64,000 bases of DNA from Lachnospiraceae bacterium (GTDB taxonomy: Bacteria > Bacillota > Clostridia > Lachnospirales > Lachnospiraceae), in NCBI GenBank assembly GCA_902363675.1, contig CABJAV010000001.1:62001-126000 (forward strand), in the 5' to 3' direction. Below the pieces are notes generated by a model that made no database searches, was not told the origin of the DNA, and saw only the letters and a list, made by a program, of their open reading frames with translations. Positions 36,930-46,180 of the stretch are shown here, piece by piece (position 1 is the stretch's first letter; each line of letters begins with the position of its first letter). A program made the position numbers and the translations under genes.

Positions 36930-37561
36930 AAAAAGGCATAATTTTTGACATGGACGGAACACTTTGGGATTCTGCGGCGGGAGTCGCAGAGTCCTGGAAT
37001 GAAGCAATTCTTGCATATGGTTATGAGAGAAAACCACTTACAGCAGGTGACATTCAGTCAGTAATGGGAAAGACGATGGAAGACATTGCAGATATTTTAT
37101 TTCCAGAACTGAATGTCATGCAGAGAAAAGAACTCCTTGATCTGTGTTGCAGGCTGGAGAATGATTATCTCCGCAGGCATGGCGGAGTGCTTTATCCGGA
37201 CATCCGCAAAACAATGGAAAAGCTGAAAGTAAATTATCACCTGTATATTGTAAGCAATTGTCAGGCTGGTTATATTGAAGCTTTTTTGGATTATTATAAG
37301 TTTCATGATCTCATCGAGGATATTGAGTGCTATGGCAACAATGACAAGCCGAAGGGGGAGAATATAGCACTTTTATATCAGAGAAATAACCTGGAAGATG
37401 CTGTATATGTGGGGGATATACAGGGAGATTATGATGCAAGTATGTCTGCAGGAGTCCGGTTCATTCATGCGGGATATGGTTTTGGAAAAGTAGAAGCTGA
37501 TGTTCCGGAAATACAAAAGTTTTCAGATTTAATAGAGGTAATAGACACTGTCTGGAACTAA
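36926..37561 (+). CDS. HAD-superfamily hydrolase (phosphoglycolate phosphatase-like)
   Basis: 211 residues with the HAD motifs in order: IIFDMDGTLWDS (nucleophile Asp8 and Asp10), VSNCQ for motif II, the Lys of DKPKG for motif III, and VYVGDIQGDYDAS for motif IV. The alpha-helical cap after motif I is of type C1. Substrate unknown; a small phosphorylated metabolite is likely. It is coupled to purD by an ATGA overlap. Confidence 0.88.
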   Translation: MKKGIIFDMDGTLWDSAAGVAESWNEAILAYGYERKPLTAGDIQSVMGKTMEDIADILFPELNVMQRKELLDLCCRLENDYLRRHGGVLYPDIRKTMEKLKVNYHLYIVSNCQAGYIEAFLDYYKFHDLIEDIECYGNNDKPKGENIALLYQRNNLEDAVYVGDIQGDYDASMSAGVRFIHAGYGFGKVEADVPEIQKFSDLIEVIDTVWN

Positions 37562-37572
37562 ATGGGAGAGTT

Positions 37573-40266
37573 ATGGGAGAACAGAATATAACAAATCAAT
37601 ATGAGGTGCTCAAAATTGTAGCAGAACAAAACCAGGAATTCATTATGGAATACGAAGCGGGTATGGACACCATGCAGGTGTACAAGGTGGAGAATGGTGA
37701 GTTTGTTACAGTTTACGATGTATCGAAATACGCTGCAGATGATAAAATAGGCAGCGTATTTGTCGATCCTGCGGATAAAGAATTGTATCGGCAGACGATA
37801 AAGAAGTGCATGAGCGAACCGACGCATGCTACAGTGGATGTGCGTTTTTGCGAACCGGGAAAAGAGTGTGTATGGTTTCGGTTTTTCCTTGTCAGTACAG
37901 CAGAAGACGGAAAGAAAGTAGATCGTATTGCAGGACGTCTCCGTTCCATTCACAGTGAGAAAATTGCCAATGAGAATATGCGCAGAAAAGCGGAAATGGA
38001 TGCATTGACAAATGTGTATAATCATACTGCATTTGAAGAAATCTGTGGGAAAAAGCTCGAAGACTATGATGGCAAAGCATTACTTATGATGCTTGATGTG
38101 GATGATTTTAAGATGATCAATGATACCCAGGGGCATGCCGTCGGAGATATGGTACTTGAACAGACTGGAGCAGTGCTGAATGCAGTGATTGGAAATCATG
38201 GTGTGGCAGGAAGACTGGGTGGAGATGAGTTTGCGGCATTTGTCTGGGGACTAAAAAATAAGTGTGATATTCATAAGTTCTGCCAAAATCTGCAGGAACG
38301 GTTAAAGACCATAATTTTTGATATGGAGTATGCTGCTTCGATTGGAATCAGTGAAGTGGATGATCGTAAAATGACATTTTCGGACTTGTATTATGAGGCA
38401 GATCAGGCGGTCTATACGGCAAAACACAGAGGAAAAAATCAAATCGTATTTTTTAAAGATATTCAGGAATATCTTGAGCAGGATGCAAAGGAACAGGAAG
38501 AAATCAAATATGCAGAGGAAGTATGCAGTACTGCAGATGATCATGTGCTTTTAGCGGAGCTGAAAGAGTGCATGTCCCAGTTGTCTTCCGGTTGTTTTGC
38601 AGATGGCCTCAAACGAATGGAGTTGTCATTACAGAACTTTTTCGATGCGGATTGTGTGATCGTTATTGACAAGACGCAAAAAGGAAAACAGAAAGTAAGT
38701 GAGAGCCACAAAGAAAGTGCAGAGATGACTTCGCGTGTGATTGTGGACATTATTGAAAATGGAAAAACAGATGAATACTGGAATGTGTTGTATGATCGTA
38801 TTAATATTTGTCTGCCAAATATTAAACACATAAAAAATAAAATGCCAAAATTATATGACGGTCTTGTAAAGTGCCGGATCTGGTCTTCTATCGCAAGTTC
38901 CTTATTAAAGAATAATGAGAATATCGGTGTTCTTTTGATTTTTAATCCACGCAGACATATCGAGGAAGCCATGCTTGTGCAGATGCTTGCAGAGTATCTG
39001 AGTGCATGTCTTTTACGGGAATATGCAAATGAAATATGTCAGCGGAGTAAAACACATGATAATCTTACCGGTTTATGGAACCGTAACAGTTTTGTTCTGT
39101 GGAAAAAAGATCGTGAAATGCAGGAATATAAATCGCTTGGAATTATCACGACGGATATCATTAAGCTTTCAAATATGAATCGTCAGTTTGGATATTTGTA
39201 TGGAAACAAAAAACTGATTGAAGTAGCAGAACTGCTAAAAGAAATATTTGACGGATATCAACTGTTTCGTTATGATCAGGATGAAATGCTTGTTCTTTGT
39301 GCAAACATAAAACGAAAAGACTTTGAGGAACGTGTACGCAAATTAAAAGAGAGATTAGAGACACTTTCTTTTTCCGTAGCAAAAGGATACAGTTGGAGTT
39401 CACACCCGGCAGTATATTCCCAGATTGATGAAGCGGAAGCGGTCATGGATAATGATAAGGTAAAACTTCTTCATGGAAATACTGCTTTCCGTAAGGTGGC
39501 AGAGAACCTGATCCGGGAAGTACAGGATTTGATGGACAGAGATCACTATCTTGTGTATCTGCAGCCAAAGGTAAACATCGAGTCTGGAAAAACGGAAGGT
39601 GCAGAAGCTTTGATCCGGCAGCTGGATGATGAACTTGGCCTTGTGGCACCATCACATTTTATACCGGTTTTGGAACATTATAATCTGATTTATATGATTG
39701 ATTTGTATGTTCTTGAGGAAGTCTTTAAATATCAGCAGGATGAACAGAAAGCCGGTCATCGTCTTGTACCGATTTCTTTGAACTTTTCTAAGAAGACAAT
39801 CATGTATCCGGATCTTCTGGAAAAGGTCCGGGCGGTTACGCAAAAATATGATGTTCCGGCGGGAATGGTACATATTGAGGTAACAGAGACTGTAGGTGAT
39901 ATGGACCATATTGTAATCGAGAATGTATCGAATGCATTAAAAAAGATGGGCTTTCGTCTTTCTATGGATGATTTTGGCACACAGTATTCAAATTTGTCGG
40001 TGTTGTTACAGTATGATTTTGATTCTGCGAAGATCGACCGCTCCATGGTAACAGAGATTACAACAAATGAGAAAAGTCGTATGATGCTTGATTATACGAC
40101 TTCTTTGATCAATGATCTTGGTATTGAATGCATTGTAGAAGGAATTGAAACCAAGGAGCAGGTAGATATTCTTCGCAAGACAAAGGCGGAGATGATCCAG
40201 GGCTACTATTTTGGAAAGCCGGTTCCGAAAGAAGAATTCTATGATAGATTCATGAAAGAAGAATAA
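37573..40266 (+). CDS. Dual c-di-GMP protein: GGDEF, degenerate GGDEF, EAL
   Basis: 897 residues, no clear membrane segment. A PAS-like N-terminus (about 1-130) leads to a GGDEF domain with intact active site GGDEF (216-220). A GAF-like region follows (about 310-475), then a second GGDEF-like domain whose loop reads YDQDE and is probably inactive. An EAL domain starts about 640. The EAL domain keeps the key residues: EAL at 678-680, NFSKKT, EVTET, DDFG, the Lys of AKIDRS, EGIETKEQ and QGYYFGKP. It is probably a phosphodiesterase or bifunctional. Its stop is only 3 nt from the end of the convergent subtilase gene. Confidence 0.9.
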   Translation: MGEQNITNQYEVLKIVAEQNQEFIMEYEAGMDTMQVYKVENGEFVTVYDVSKYAADDKIGSVFVDPADKELYRQTIKKCMSEPTHATVDVRFCEPGKECVWFRFFLVSTAEDGKKVDRIAGRLRSIHSEKIANENMRRKAEMDALTNVYNHTAFEEICGKKLEDYDGKALLMMLDVDDFKMINDTQGHAVGDMVLEQTGAVLNAVIGNHGVAGRLGGDEFAAFVWGLKNKCDIHKFCQNLQERLKTIIFDMEYAASIGISEVDDRKMTFSDLYYEADQAVYTAKHRGKNQIVFFKDIQEYLEQDAKEQEEIKYAEEVCSTADDHVLLAELKECMSQLSSGCFADGLKRMELSLQNFFDADCVIVIDKTQKGKQKVSESHKESAEMTSRVIVDIIENGKTDEYWNVLYDRINICLPNIKHIKNKMPKLYDGLVKCRIWSSIASSLLKNNENIGVLLIFNPRRHIEEAMLVQMLAEYLSACLLREYANEICQRSKTHDNLTGLWNRNSFVLWKKDREMQEYKSLGIITTDIIKLSNMNRQFGYLYGNKKLIEVAELLKEIFDGYQLFRYDQDEMLVLCANIKRKDFEERVRKLKERLETLSFSVAKGYSWSSHPAVYSQIDEAEAVMDNDKVKLLHGNTAFRKVAENLIREVQDLMDRDHYLVYLQPKVNIESGKTEGAEALIRQLDDELGLVAPSHFIPVLEHYNLIYMIDLYVLEEVFKYQQDEQKAGHRLVPISLNFSKKTIMYPDLLEKVRAVTQKYDVPAGMVHIEVTETVGDMDHIVIENVSNALKKMGFRLSMDDFGTQYSNLSVLLQYDFDSAKIDRSMVTEITTNEKSRMMLDYTTSLINDLGIECIVEGIETKEQVDILRKTKAEMIQGYYFGKPVPKEEFYDRFMKEE

Positions 40267-40269
40267 ACG

Positions 40270-42039
40270 CTATAAAACCGGGATGCTTGCGGATACGCAT
40301 AAGGCACCCCACCCCACACGGGGGTCCGGATAGTTCTCTGCAAAGGGAAGTTTCCGGGCCCCTTTTATCAGATATGCTTTCATTTTTTCTCCATATAAAA
40401 AAGAATCATTTCCCATTAAAATTCCCCATTGCATAAGCAAAGCACAACTTCCCGAAACGAAAGGTGTTGCCATGGAAGTGCCGCTTCTTGTTTCATAGCC
40501 ACCACCAACAGCGCAGCTTGTAATTCCAACACCGGGGGCAACAATGTCCGGTTTTACCTGATTGGTATTCCACGTAAAGCCACGTCCGGAAAATGGTGCA
40601 TAAGTATTTGTATTGGAATCATAGGCGCCGACACTAATGACTTTTGCGGCGGTGGATGGTATGGTGAGTGTAGTTTCCGGGGTAGGGGCAAGAAACTGAG
40701 TGGCGCTGCCTCGTGCGGCAGCAGCCGTCATCCAGAGATCATAAATTCCATCGGTGATATTCTGGGCGGTAAGAAGAAAGGTCCATATACCAGAAGAAAT
40801 ATATGTGCGGGAAGAAATAAAATCAATGTACAGTTCCTGATAGAGACTGTAGGGAGATGGCTCACCGTAATAAATAAGAAGTTCTGTATCTCCCACGGCA
40901 AAGCGCCAGCTTCCCGGTGTGTTGGGAATCTGGATGGGAGCCTGGGAAAACGGCGGAAGCAACTGAATACGGATTTCATCCCAGTAATTTTTCCATATCT
41001 GAATCGAGAGATTTCTTTCATAATCACCTACCACAAATTCCAGAGACTTTGAAGTGTTCGAAAGAAGTCGTCCACCTACGTGTCCGCCATTATTTCCCTC
41101 ATTTCCGCTGCCTGTTATGATGCAGATCCGCCCCAGGTCGGATACGGAATTCAGGTAGGTTTCCAGAAGAGAAGTCCCACTGTGGGACCCGTAGGTGTTT
41201 CCAAAACTGAGATTGATGGACAGAGGCAGTTGATGCTCTGTGGCAAAGCGAACGGAAAAATCCACTGCCTGCATCAGCTGCGTTGTGCTTGGAAATCCCA
41301 TCGGTCCGGGTGCACCGAGTTTGATAACCAGAAGGGAGGCCTCATAGGCAACACCGCGGTTGGCAATTTGTACACGACCGTTTCCGGCTGCAATTCCGGT
41401 TACATGGGTTCCGTGTCCACTGGTGTCAAAACTGGGACAGAGTGATGTTTGTTCCTGCAGTGTGGGGGCATCGATGGCTGCATTGATCTGTTCCTGTGTA
41501 AATAGAGTTCCCAGTGCATAGCCGTGAGGAGGCAGGAAATTTTTCGAAGGGTCAGGTGCGATGGTCTGATCCCACAGAGCAAGAATCCTTGTCGAGCCGT
41601 CTTCATTCTGAAAATCAGGATGCATATAATCAATGCCAGAATCGATAACAGAAACAAGCACGCCTTTCCCGGTCAGTGAAAGCGGTGGTTCCTGTACAGC
41701 GGTGATGCAGGAGGAACGTATGGAACGAAGGTCCTCAAAGAACAGTCTTCTGGGGCGCTCAATATATATAATCTGTGGAAACTCTGCCAGAGTATCGATG
41801 GATTCTTCAGGAAGACGCAAAATGGCATAATTATTTAGCAGAAATGTAATGTGGTAATCCGGAAATGCTTTTTCCAAAGCATCAGATGTTCCGGAATAAA
41901 GAATAATAACTTCCCACAGGTTTTCTTCCTCGGAAAAACCTGTCGCGAGATCGCCGGATTTTTTCAGTTCTTCTGTGGTTGCCTGCATCGCTGCCCGCAG
42001 GGAAGGCTCAATTTTTTGATTCCGATTTGAATTATCCAT
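40270..42039 (-). CDS. S8 family subtilisin-like serine protease (Csp-like)
   Basis: 589 residues. The catalytic triad is complete: Asp133 in VIDSGIDYMHPDF, His209 in SGHGTHVTGIAAGN and Ser522 in GTSMATPFVSG. A long insertion of about 200 residues between His and Ser, with NLSFGNTYG and GSGNEGNNGG, matches the clostridial CspABC-like branch. There is no signal peptide. The N-terminal about 100 residues look like a prodomain that could be cut near PRRLFFEDLRS. Roles of this branch include spore germination signalling and intracellular processing; neither can be chosen here. The gene is convergent with the EAL gene. Confidence 0.88.
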   Translation of the reverse strand: MDNSNRNQKIEPSLRAAMQATTEELKKSGDLATGFSEEENLWEVIILYSGTSDALEKAFPDYHITFLLNNYAILRLPEESIDTLAEFPQIIYIERPRRLFFEDLRSIRSSCITAVQEPPLSLTGKGVLVSVIDSGIDYMHPDFQNEDGSTRILALWDQTIAPDPSKNFLPPHGYALGTLFTQEQINAAIDAPTLQEQTSLCPSFDTSGHGTHVTGIAAGNGRVQIANRGVAYEASLLVIKLGAPGPMGFPSTTQLMQAVDFSVRFATEHQLPLSINLSFGNTYGSHSGTSLLETYLNSVSDLGRICIITGSGNEGNNGGHVGGRLLSNTSKSLEFVVGDYERNLSIQIWKNYWDEIRIQLLPPFSQAPIQIPNTPGSWRFAVGDTELLIYYGEPSPYSLYQELYIDFISSRTYISSGIWTFLLTAQNITDGIYDLWMTAAAARGSATQFLAPTPETTLTIPSTAAKVISVGAYDSNTNTYAPFSGRGFTWNTNQVKPDIVAPGVGITSCAVGGGYETRSGTSMATPFVSGSCALLMQWGILMGNDSFLYGEKMKAYLIKGARKLPFAENYPDPRVGWGALCVSASIPVL

Positions 42040-42139
42040 GTTTTTTGTATTTTGATAGATACATATATAGATTTTTATTGAAAATTTATGTACAATAAGA
42101 CTGATTTATGCGAACGAGAAATTTAGAAAAGGAGATAAT

Positions 42140-43588
42140 ATGTACGCTGACGAAAATGTAATTAAAATTAAACATGCAGTACTGCGTGAGGTAGCAAAAC
42201 TGGCATTTGAAGGAACACTTGATGCTGAGAGAGATCATATTGCGGTTCATTTGATCCCTGGTCCGACTCCGCAGTTCCGTTGCTGTATCTATAAGGAGCG
42301 TGAAATCATCCGTCAACGTGTCCGCCTCGCAGAAGGTAAGGCACCTGGCCCGGAAGACAATGGAAATGTTATTCAGGTAATGAATGCTGCTTGTGAGGAT
42401 TGTCCAATTTCTAGCTATACAGTAACCGAGAACTGTCAGAACTGTATGGGCAAGGCTTGTATCAATGCTTGTAAATTTGGAGCAATCGAGGCAGGACGTC
42501 ATCGTTCCCACATTGATCCGCAGAAGTGTAAAGAGTGTGGACGTTGTGCAGCTGCATGTCCTTACAATGCCATCGCGCATTTGAAGAGACCATGTAAGTT
42601 TGCATGTCCTGTAAACGCGATTACATACAATGAATATGGAATTTCTGTGATCGATGATTCCAAGTGTATCCGTTGCGGAAAATGTATCCACAGTTGTCCA
42701 TTCGGAGCAATCGGTTCAAAGAGTTATATTGTCGATGTTATCAATGCATTGAAGTCTGAAAAGAAGGTATATGTAATTGCAGCTCCTGCAACAGAAGGAC
42801 AGTTTGGTGCCAACATCACAATGGGAAGCTGGAAGAAAGCAATGCAGGAAGTTGGATTCAATGGTTTCGTTGAGGCTGGATTAGGTGGAGATATGACCGC
42901 TGCTTCCGAGGCTGCTGAGTGGGTAGAGGCATATAAGGAAGGCGAGAAGAAGGTAACTTCATGCTGTCCTGGATTTGTTAATATGGTTCGTTTACACTTC
43001 CCGGAGATGGCAGATAAGATTTCTACAACAATCTCTCCAATGTGTGCCGTATCCCGTCTGATCAAGGCACAGGATCCGGATGCTGTTACGGTATTTGTTG
43101 GACCATGTGTTGCAAAGAAATCCGAAGTGATTGACCAGAAGATCGAAGGAAACGCAGATTACGTTCTTACATACAGTGAGATGCGTGCTATCATGAGTGC
43201 TAAGGGTGTTGAACTTCAGCCTGGCGATACAAGTTATCAGGAGTCTTCTGTATACGGAAAGCGTTTTGCAAACTCCGGTGGAGTTACCGCAGCCGTTGTA
43301 GAGAGTATGAAGGAGATGGAAGCCGGTATCGAGCCTAAGGTATGTAAGGCAAACGGTGCAGCAGAGTGCCGTAAGTTCCTGATGCTTATGAAGGCAGGCA
43401 AGTTACCGGATGACTTTATCGAGGGTATGGCATGTGAAGGTGGATGTGTCGGTGGACCAAGCTCCTTCAATGATATGATCGTGACAAAGAAATTCCGTGA
43501 TGACCTTCTTGATAAGGCAGACGATCGTCAGATCTTAGATAATTTAAAAAATTATCATATGGAAACATTCTCAATGCACAGAGAGTAA
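42140..43588 (+). CDS. Monomeric [FeFe] hydrogenase, group B-like
   Basis: 482 residues. An N-terminal Cys-rich region (CEDCPISSY, NCQNCMGKACINACKFGA) and two ferredoxin-type clusters (CKECGRCAAACP and CIRCGKCIHSCP) feed an H-cluster domain. H-cluster ligand loops are L1 TSCCPGF (273-279), L2 GPCVAKKSE (321-329) and L3 ACEGGCVGGP (431-440). The TSCCP and PCVAKK variants are those of group B enzymes rather than the classic TSCSPGW/MPCTAKK. Predicted ferredoxin-linked H2 evolution or uptake in the cytoplasm. Maturases hydE, hydF and hydG are not in the window. AAAGGAG precedes the ATG; a terminator follows. Confidence 0.92.
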   Translation: MYADENVIKIKHAVLREVAKLAFEGTLDAERDHIAVHLIPGPTPQFRCCIYKEREIIRQRVRLAEGKAPGPEDNGNVIQVMNAACEDCPISSYTVTENCQNCMGKACINACKFGAIEAGRHRSHIDPQKCKECGRCAAACPYNAIAHLKRPCKFACPVNAITYNEYGISVIDDSKCIRCGKCIHSCPFGAIGSKSYIVDVINALKSEKKVYVIAAPATEGQFGANITMGSWKKAMQEVGFNGFVEAGLGGDMTAASEAAEWVEAYKEGEKKVTSCCPGFVNMVRLHFPEMADKISTTISPMCAVSRLIKAQDPDAVTVFVGPCVAKKSEVIDQKIEGNADYVLTYSEMRAIMSAKGVELQPGDTSYQESSVYGKRFANSGGVTAAVVESMKEMEAGIEPKVCKANGAAECRKFLMLMKAGKLPDDFIEGMACEGGCVGGPSSFNDMIVTKKFRDDLLDKADDRQILDNLKNYHMETFSMHRE

Positions 43589-43599
43589 TAAAAGTTCAG

Positions 43600-43640
43600 G
43601 AGACCATTTGGGCAGCTGTTTGTCCGGATGGTCTCTTTTT
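43600..43640 (+). terminator. Terminator after the hydrogenase gene
   Basis: GAGACCAT (43600-43607) pairs with ATGGTCTC (43628-43635), followed by TTTTT. Confidence 0.88.
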
Positions 43641-43671
43641 GTTGTATAAAATGTTTTATTTACAACAGGTC

Positions 43672-43700
43672 TTGCAAAAACATATGTTCTGTAATATAAT
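43672..43700 (+). promoter_or_regulatory. Promoter of the radical SAM repair cassette
   Basis: TTGCAA (43672-43677) and TATAAT (43695-43700) are 17 bp apart. It is overlapped by and adjacent to two LexA-like boxes. Confidence 0.75.
43677..43690. promoter_or_regulatory. LexA (SOS) box 1
   Basis: On the minus strand this reads AGAACATATGTTTT. The core GAAC-ATAT-GTT matches the Gram-positive LexA consensus CGAAC-N4-GTTCG well, with differences only at the outer bases. It fills most of the promoter spacer, so binding would block transcription. Confidence 0.6.
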
Positions 43701-43704
43701 AAAA

Positions 43705-43718
43705 CAAACATTTGTTCG
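43705..43718. promoter_or_regulatory. LexA (SOS) box 2
   Basis: On the minus strand this reads CGAACAAATGTTTG, matching CGAACRNRYGTTYC at 13 of 14 positions. It lies at about the transcription start. Its spacing from box 1 is 28 bp centre to centre, close to three helical turns. Confidence 0.65.
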
Positions 43719-43754
43719 GGAAAAATGAGCTGGTTTATGCAGGAGTGTAATGAA

Positions 43755-45320
43755 ATGACAAATATCATGCAGATGAATGGCATTATGGAAAAGTTAACAA
43801 TTCTGTCAGATGCAGCAAAGTATGATGTTGCCTGTACTTCCAGTGGTGTGCACAGAGGCGGGGATGGAAAGAATATAGGGAACGCATTTGCAAGTGGTAT
43901 CTGTCATGCGTTTACCGGAGATGGCAGATGCATTTCCTTACTGAAGATCCTTTTTACCAATGAATGCATTTATGACTGTAAATATTGTGTGAACCGCTCT
44001 TCTAATGACAATCGTCGGGCGACATTTACACCGGACGAAGTATGCCAGCTTACAGTAGAGTTTTATCGAAGAAATTATATTGAGGGATTGTTCTTAAGTT
44101 CCGGTATCATCAAGTCACCGGATTATACGATGGGGCTTTTGTATGAGACGCTTTTTTTACTTCGGACGAAGTATCGTTTCAATGGTTATGTGCACATCAA
44201 GGGAATCCCGGGGGCATCTGCCGATGTGATCGAGATGGTGGGATATCTTGCGGACCGTATGAGCGTGAACCTGGAGTTGCCGACCGCAGAGGGACTTCGT
44301 CAGGTGGCTCCGAATAAGGTGCGCAAGAATATTCTTTCACCGATGCGGCAGATACAGAATGGAATCAAAGAAAGCCGTCAGACGCATGGTGTTACCAGTA
44401 TGAAAAGCCGTGTGTATATTGATGAAAAATCATATTATAACCAGCTGGCAGAGATGCGGGACAGTTATGCGAGGCTGCAGGATTATCAGAAGGGTGTCAA
44501 GGCCATCCGGCAGAAGAATGCAGATGCCGTTGCGGAACAAAGCTGGAATTTCACACAGATGCAGACTGCGGAAACTGTTGCAAAGAAGAATAATATTGCA
44601 CAGAATTTTCCTGTTTCGAATAGGAGTACATCGCAGATTACGAGAAATCTGTCTTACCCGGACCGGTATTTTGTTCCGGCAGGACAGAGTACGCAGATGA
44701 TTATTGGGGCGACGGGAGAAAGTGATTATCAGATCATGTCGGTTACCGAGGCACTGTATCGCAAATTTGAGATGAAGCGCGTATTTTATTCTGCCTTTAT
44801 CAATGTCAATGAGGACGCATCTCTGCCTGCAATTGGTAAGAAACCTCCGCTTCTTCGGGAACACCGGCTGTATCAGGCGGATTTTTTGCTGCGGTTCTAT
44901 GGATTTCAGGCAGACGAACTTTTGTCGGAAAAGAATCCGAATTTTAATGAGCAGATCGATCCGAAATGTGACTGGGCAGTACATCATCTTGAACTGTTTC
45001 CGGTAGAAATCAATAAGGCGGATTATTATACGCTTCTGCGTGTGCCGGGAATTGGAACAAAGAGTGCCAAAAGAATTCTTTCAGCCAGAAGACATGCTAC
45101 GCTGGATTTTTCTGATATTAAAAAAATGGGTGTGGTGTTAAAACGTGCGTTGTACTTTATCACCTGCAAAGGAAAGATGATGTATCAGACCAGGATGGAA
45201 GAGAATTATATTACACGGCATCTGACTTATAATGAGAAGCCGGCAGAGATGTTTTTGTCCGATGGTACAACAAGTGGATATGAGCAGTTTTCACTTTTTG
45301 ATCCGCAGTATCATTTATAG
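43755..45320 (+). CDS. Putative DNA modification/repair radical SAM protein (TIGR03916-like)
   Basis: About 521 residues. The radical SAM cluster motif is CIYDCKYC (Cys71, Cys75, Cys78), followed by FLSSGI, which helps bind SAM. A C-terminal helix-hairpin-helix (LLRVPGIGTKSAKRILSARR) is a non-specific DNA-binding element, as in repair proteins. This pairing with the next gene is the known two-gene cassette for which a DNA repair role has been proposed but, to my knowledge, not proven. ATG 43755 is chosen because AGGAG lies 9 nt upstream; the longer frame lacks one. Two LexA-like boxes upstream support damage-induced expression. Confidence 0.85.
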   Translation: MTNIMQMNGIMEKLTILSDAAKYDVACTSSGVHRGGDGKNIGNAFASGICHAFTGDGRCISLLKILFTNECIYDCKYCVNRSSNDNRRATFTPDEVCQLTVEFYRRNYIEGLFLSSGIIKSPDYTMGLLYETLFLLRTKYRFNGYVHIKGIPGASADVIEMVGYLADRMSVNLELPTAEGLRQVAPNKVRKNILSPMRQIQNGIKESRQTHGVTSMKSRVYIDEKSYYNQLAEMRDSYARLQDYQKGVKAIRQKNADAVAEQSWNFTQMQTAETVAKKNNIAQNFPVSNRSTSQITRNLSYPDRYFVPAGQSTQMIIGATGESDYQIMSVTEALYRKFEMKRVFYSAFINVNEDASLPAIGKKPPLLREHRLYQADFLLRFYGFQADELLSEKNPNFNEQIDPKCDWAVHHLELFPVEINKADYYTLLRVPGIGTKSAKRILSARRHATLDFSDIKKMGVVLKRALYFITCKGKMMYQTRMEENYITRHLTYNEKPAEMFLSDGTTSGYEQFSLFDPQYHL

Positions 45321-45347
45321 GATCGGGTGATTATAAGGAGTCAAAGA

Positions 45348-46112
45348 ATGTTGATATTACATTGCGAAGATTCGCTGGAAGGAATTTTTACAGCAATTTA
45401 TGATGCGTTTGTATACAAAAAGCAGATGAAGCAGCCATACAGGGATGATATCGAGATTGCAATGGGGGAGGGCTGTCTGACATTGTTTGCAGAAGAACAG
45501 GAAGTTGTGGTGGACGCAGAAAAAGTAGAGAAGACAGTTCGCACGATACAAAGCCGCCTGGGATTTCGAGATTATCAGACCATTGTATCGGCACTGTGCC
45601 ATTTTGCGGAAGATCGGGCAAGCATAGTTCTCGGATATCTTGTGCGGGCATTTGCAGTCGGACACAGTGTCATGGATCATCTTGCGGATCCGTTTGTCAT
45701 GCGCATGATGGAACTGGACCGCAAAGTTGCCAATGAAGCAGACAAGATGCGTGGTTTTCTGCGATTCCGGGAAGTTCACAGTGGAGCGGAGTCAGTACTT
45801 CTTGCGGAGATAGAACCGAAATGTAATCTGGTTCCGCTTATGATGGACCATTTTTCGGATCGTTTTCCAAATGAAAACTTTATTATGTATGACTGTAACC
45901 GTAAGATCGCAGCCGTACATGAAGCCTATCATGCCTGTGTGCTGGTGTCAGGGGACAATCTTCATATACCAGAGAAAGAAGATGACTATTTCACGGAGCT
46001 GTGGAAACAATATTTTACGACTATGGAGATTAAGTCGAGACATAATGAAAAATGCCAGAACAATCTCATGCCAAAGTGGTATCGGAAACATATGCCGGAG
46101 ATAATTGCGTAG
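45348..46112 (+). CDS. TIGR03915-family putative DNA repair partner protein
   Basis: About 254 residues. The start MLILHCEDSLEGIFTAIYDA and the later LRFREV and EPKCNLVPLMMDHFSDRFPNENFIMYD are typical of the partner that sits beside TIGR03916 radical SAM proteins. The second half has the look of a uracil-DNA-glycosylase-like or related fold, but this is only a suggestion. ATG 45348 has AAGGAG 7 nt upstream. It starts 27 nt after the radical SAM gene and is co-transcribed with it. Confidence 0.8.
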   Translation: MLILHCEDSLEGIFTAIYDAFVYKKQMKQPYRDDIEIAMGEGCLTLFAEEQEVVVDAEKVEKTVRTIQSRLGFRDYQTIVSALCHFAEDRASIVLGYLVRAFAVGHSVMDHLADPFVMRMMELDRKVANEADKMRGFLRFREVHSGAESVLLAEIEPKCNLVPLMMDHFSDRFPNENFIMYDCNRKIAAVHEAYHACVLVSGDNLHIPEKEDDYFTELWKQYFTTMEIKSRHNEKCQNNLMPKWYRKHMPEIIA

Positions 46113-46180
46113 GACGTCGGTTTGTGCTATTATTTTTAGAAGTGAAAAGATAACAAACAGGAAAGAATGAGGAACAGGTT

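Noticed and set aside
40429..41052. 207-codon plus-strand frame inside the subtilase region
   Set aside because: It lies wholly antisense to the subtilase gene, which has a complete catalytic triad; the frame is Ser/Cys/Arg-rich, lacks a ribosome site and matches no family.
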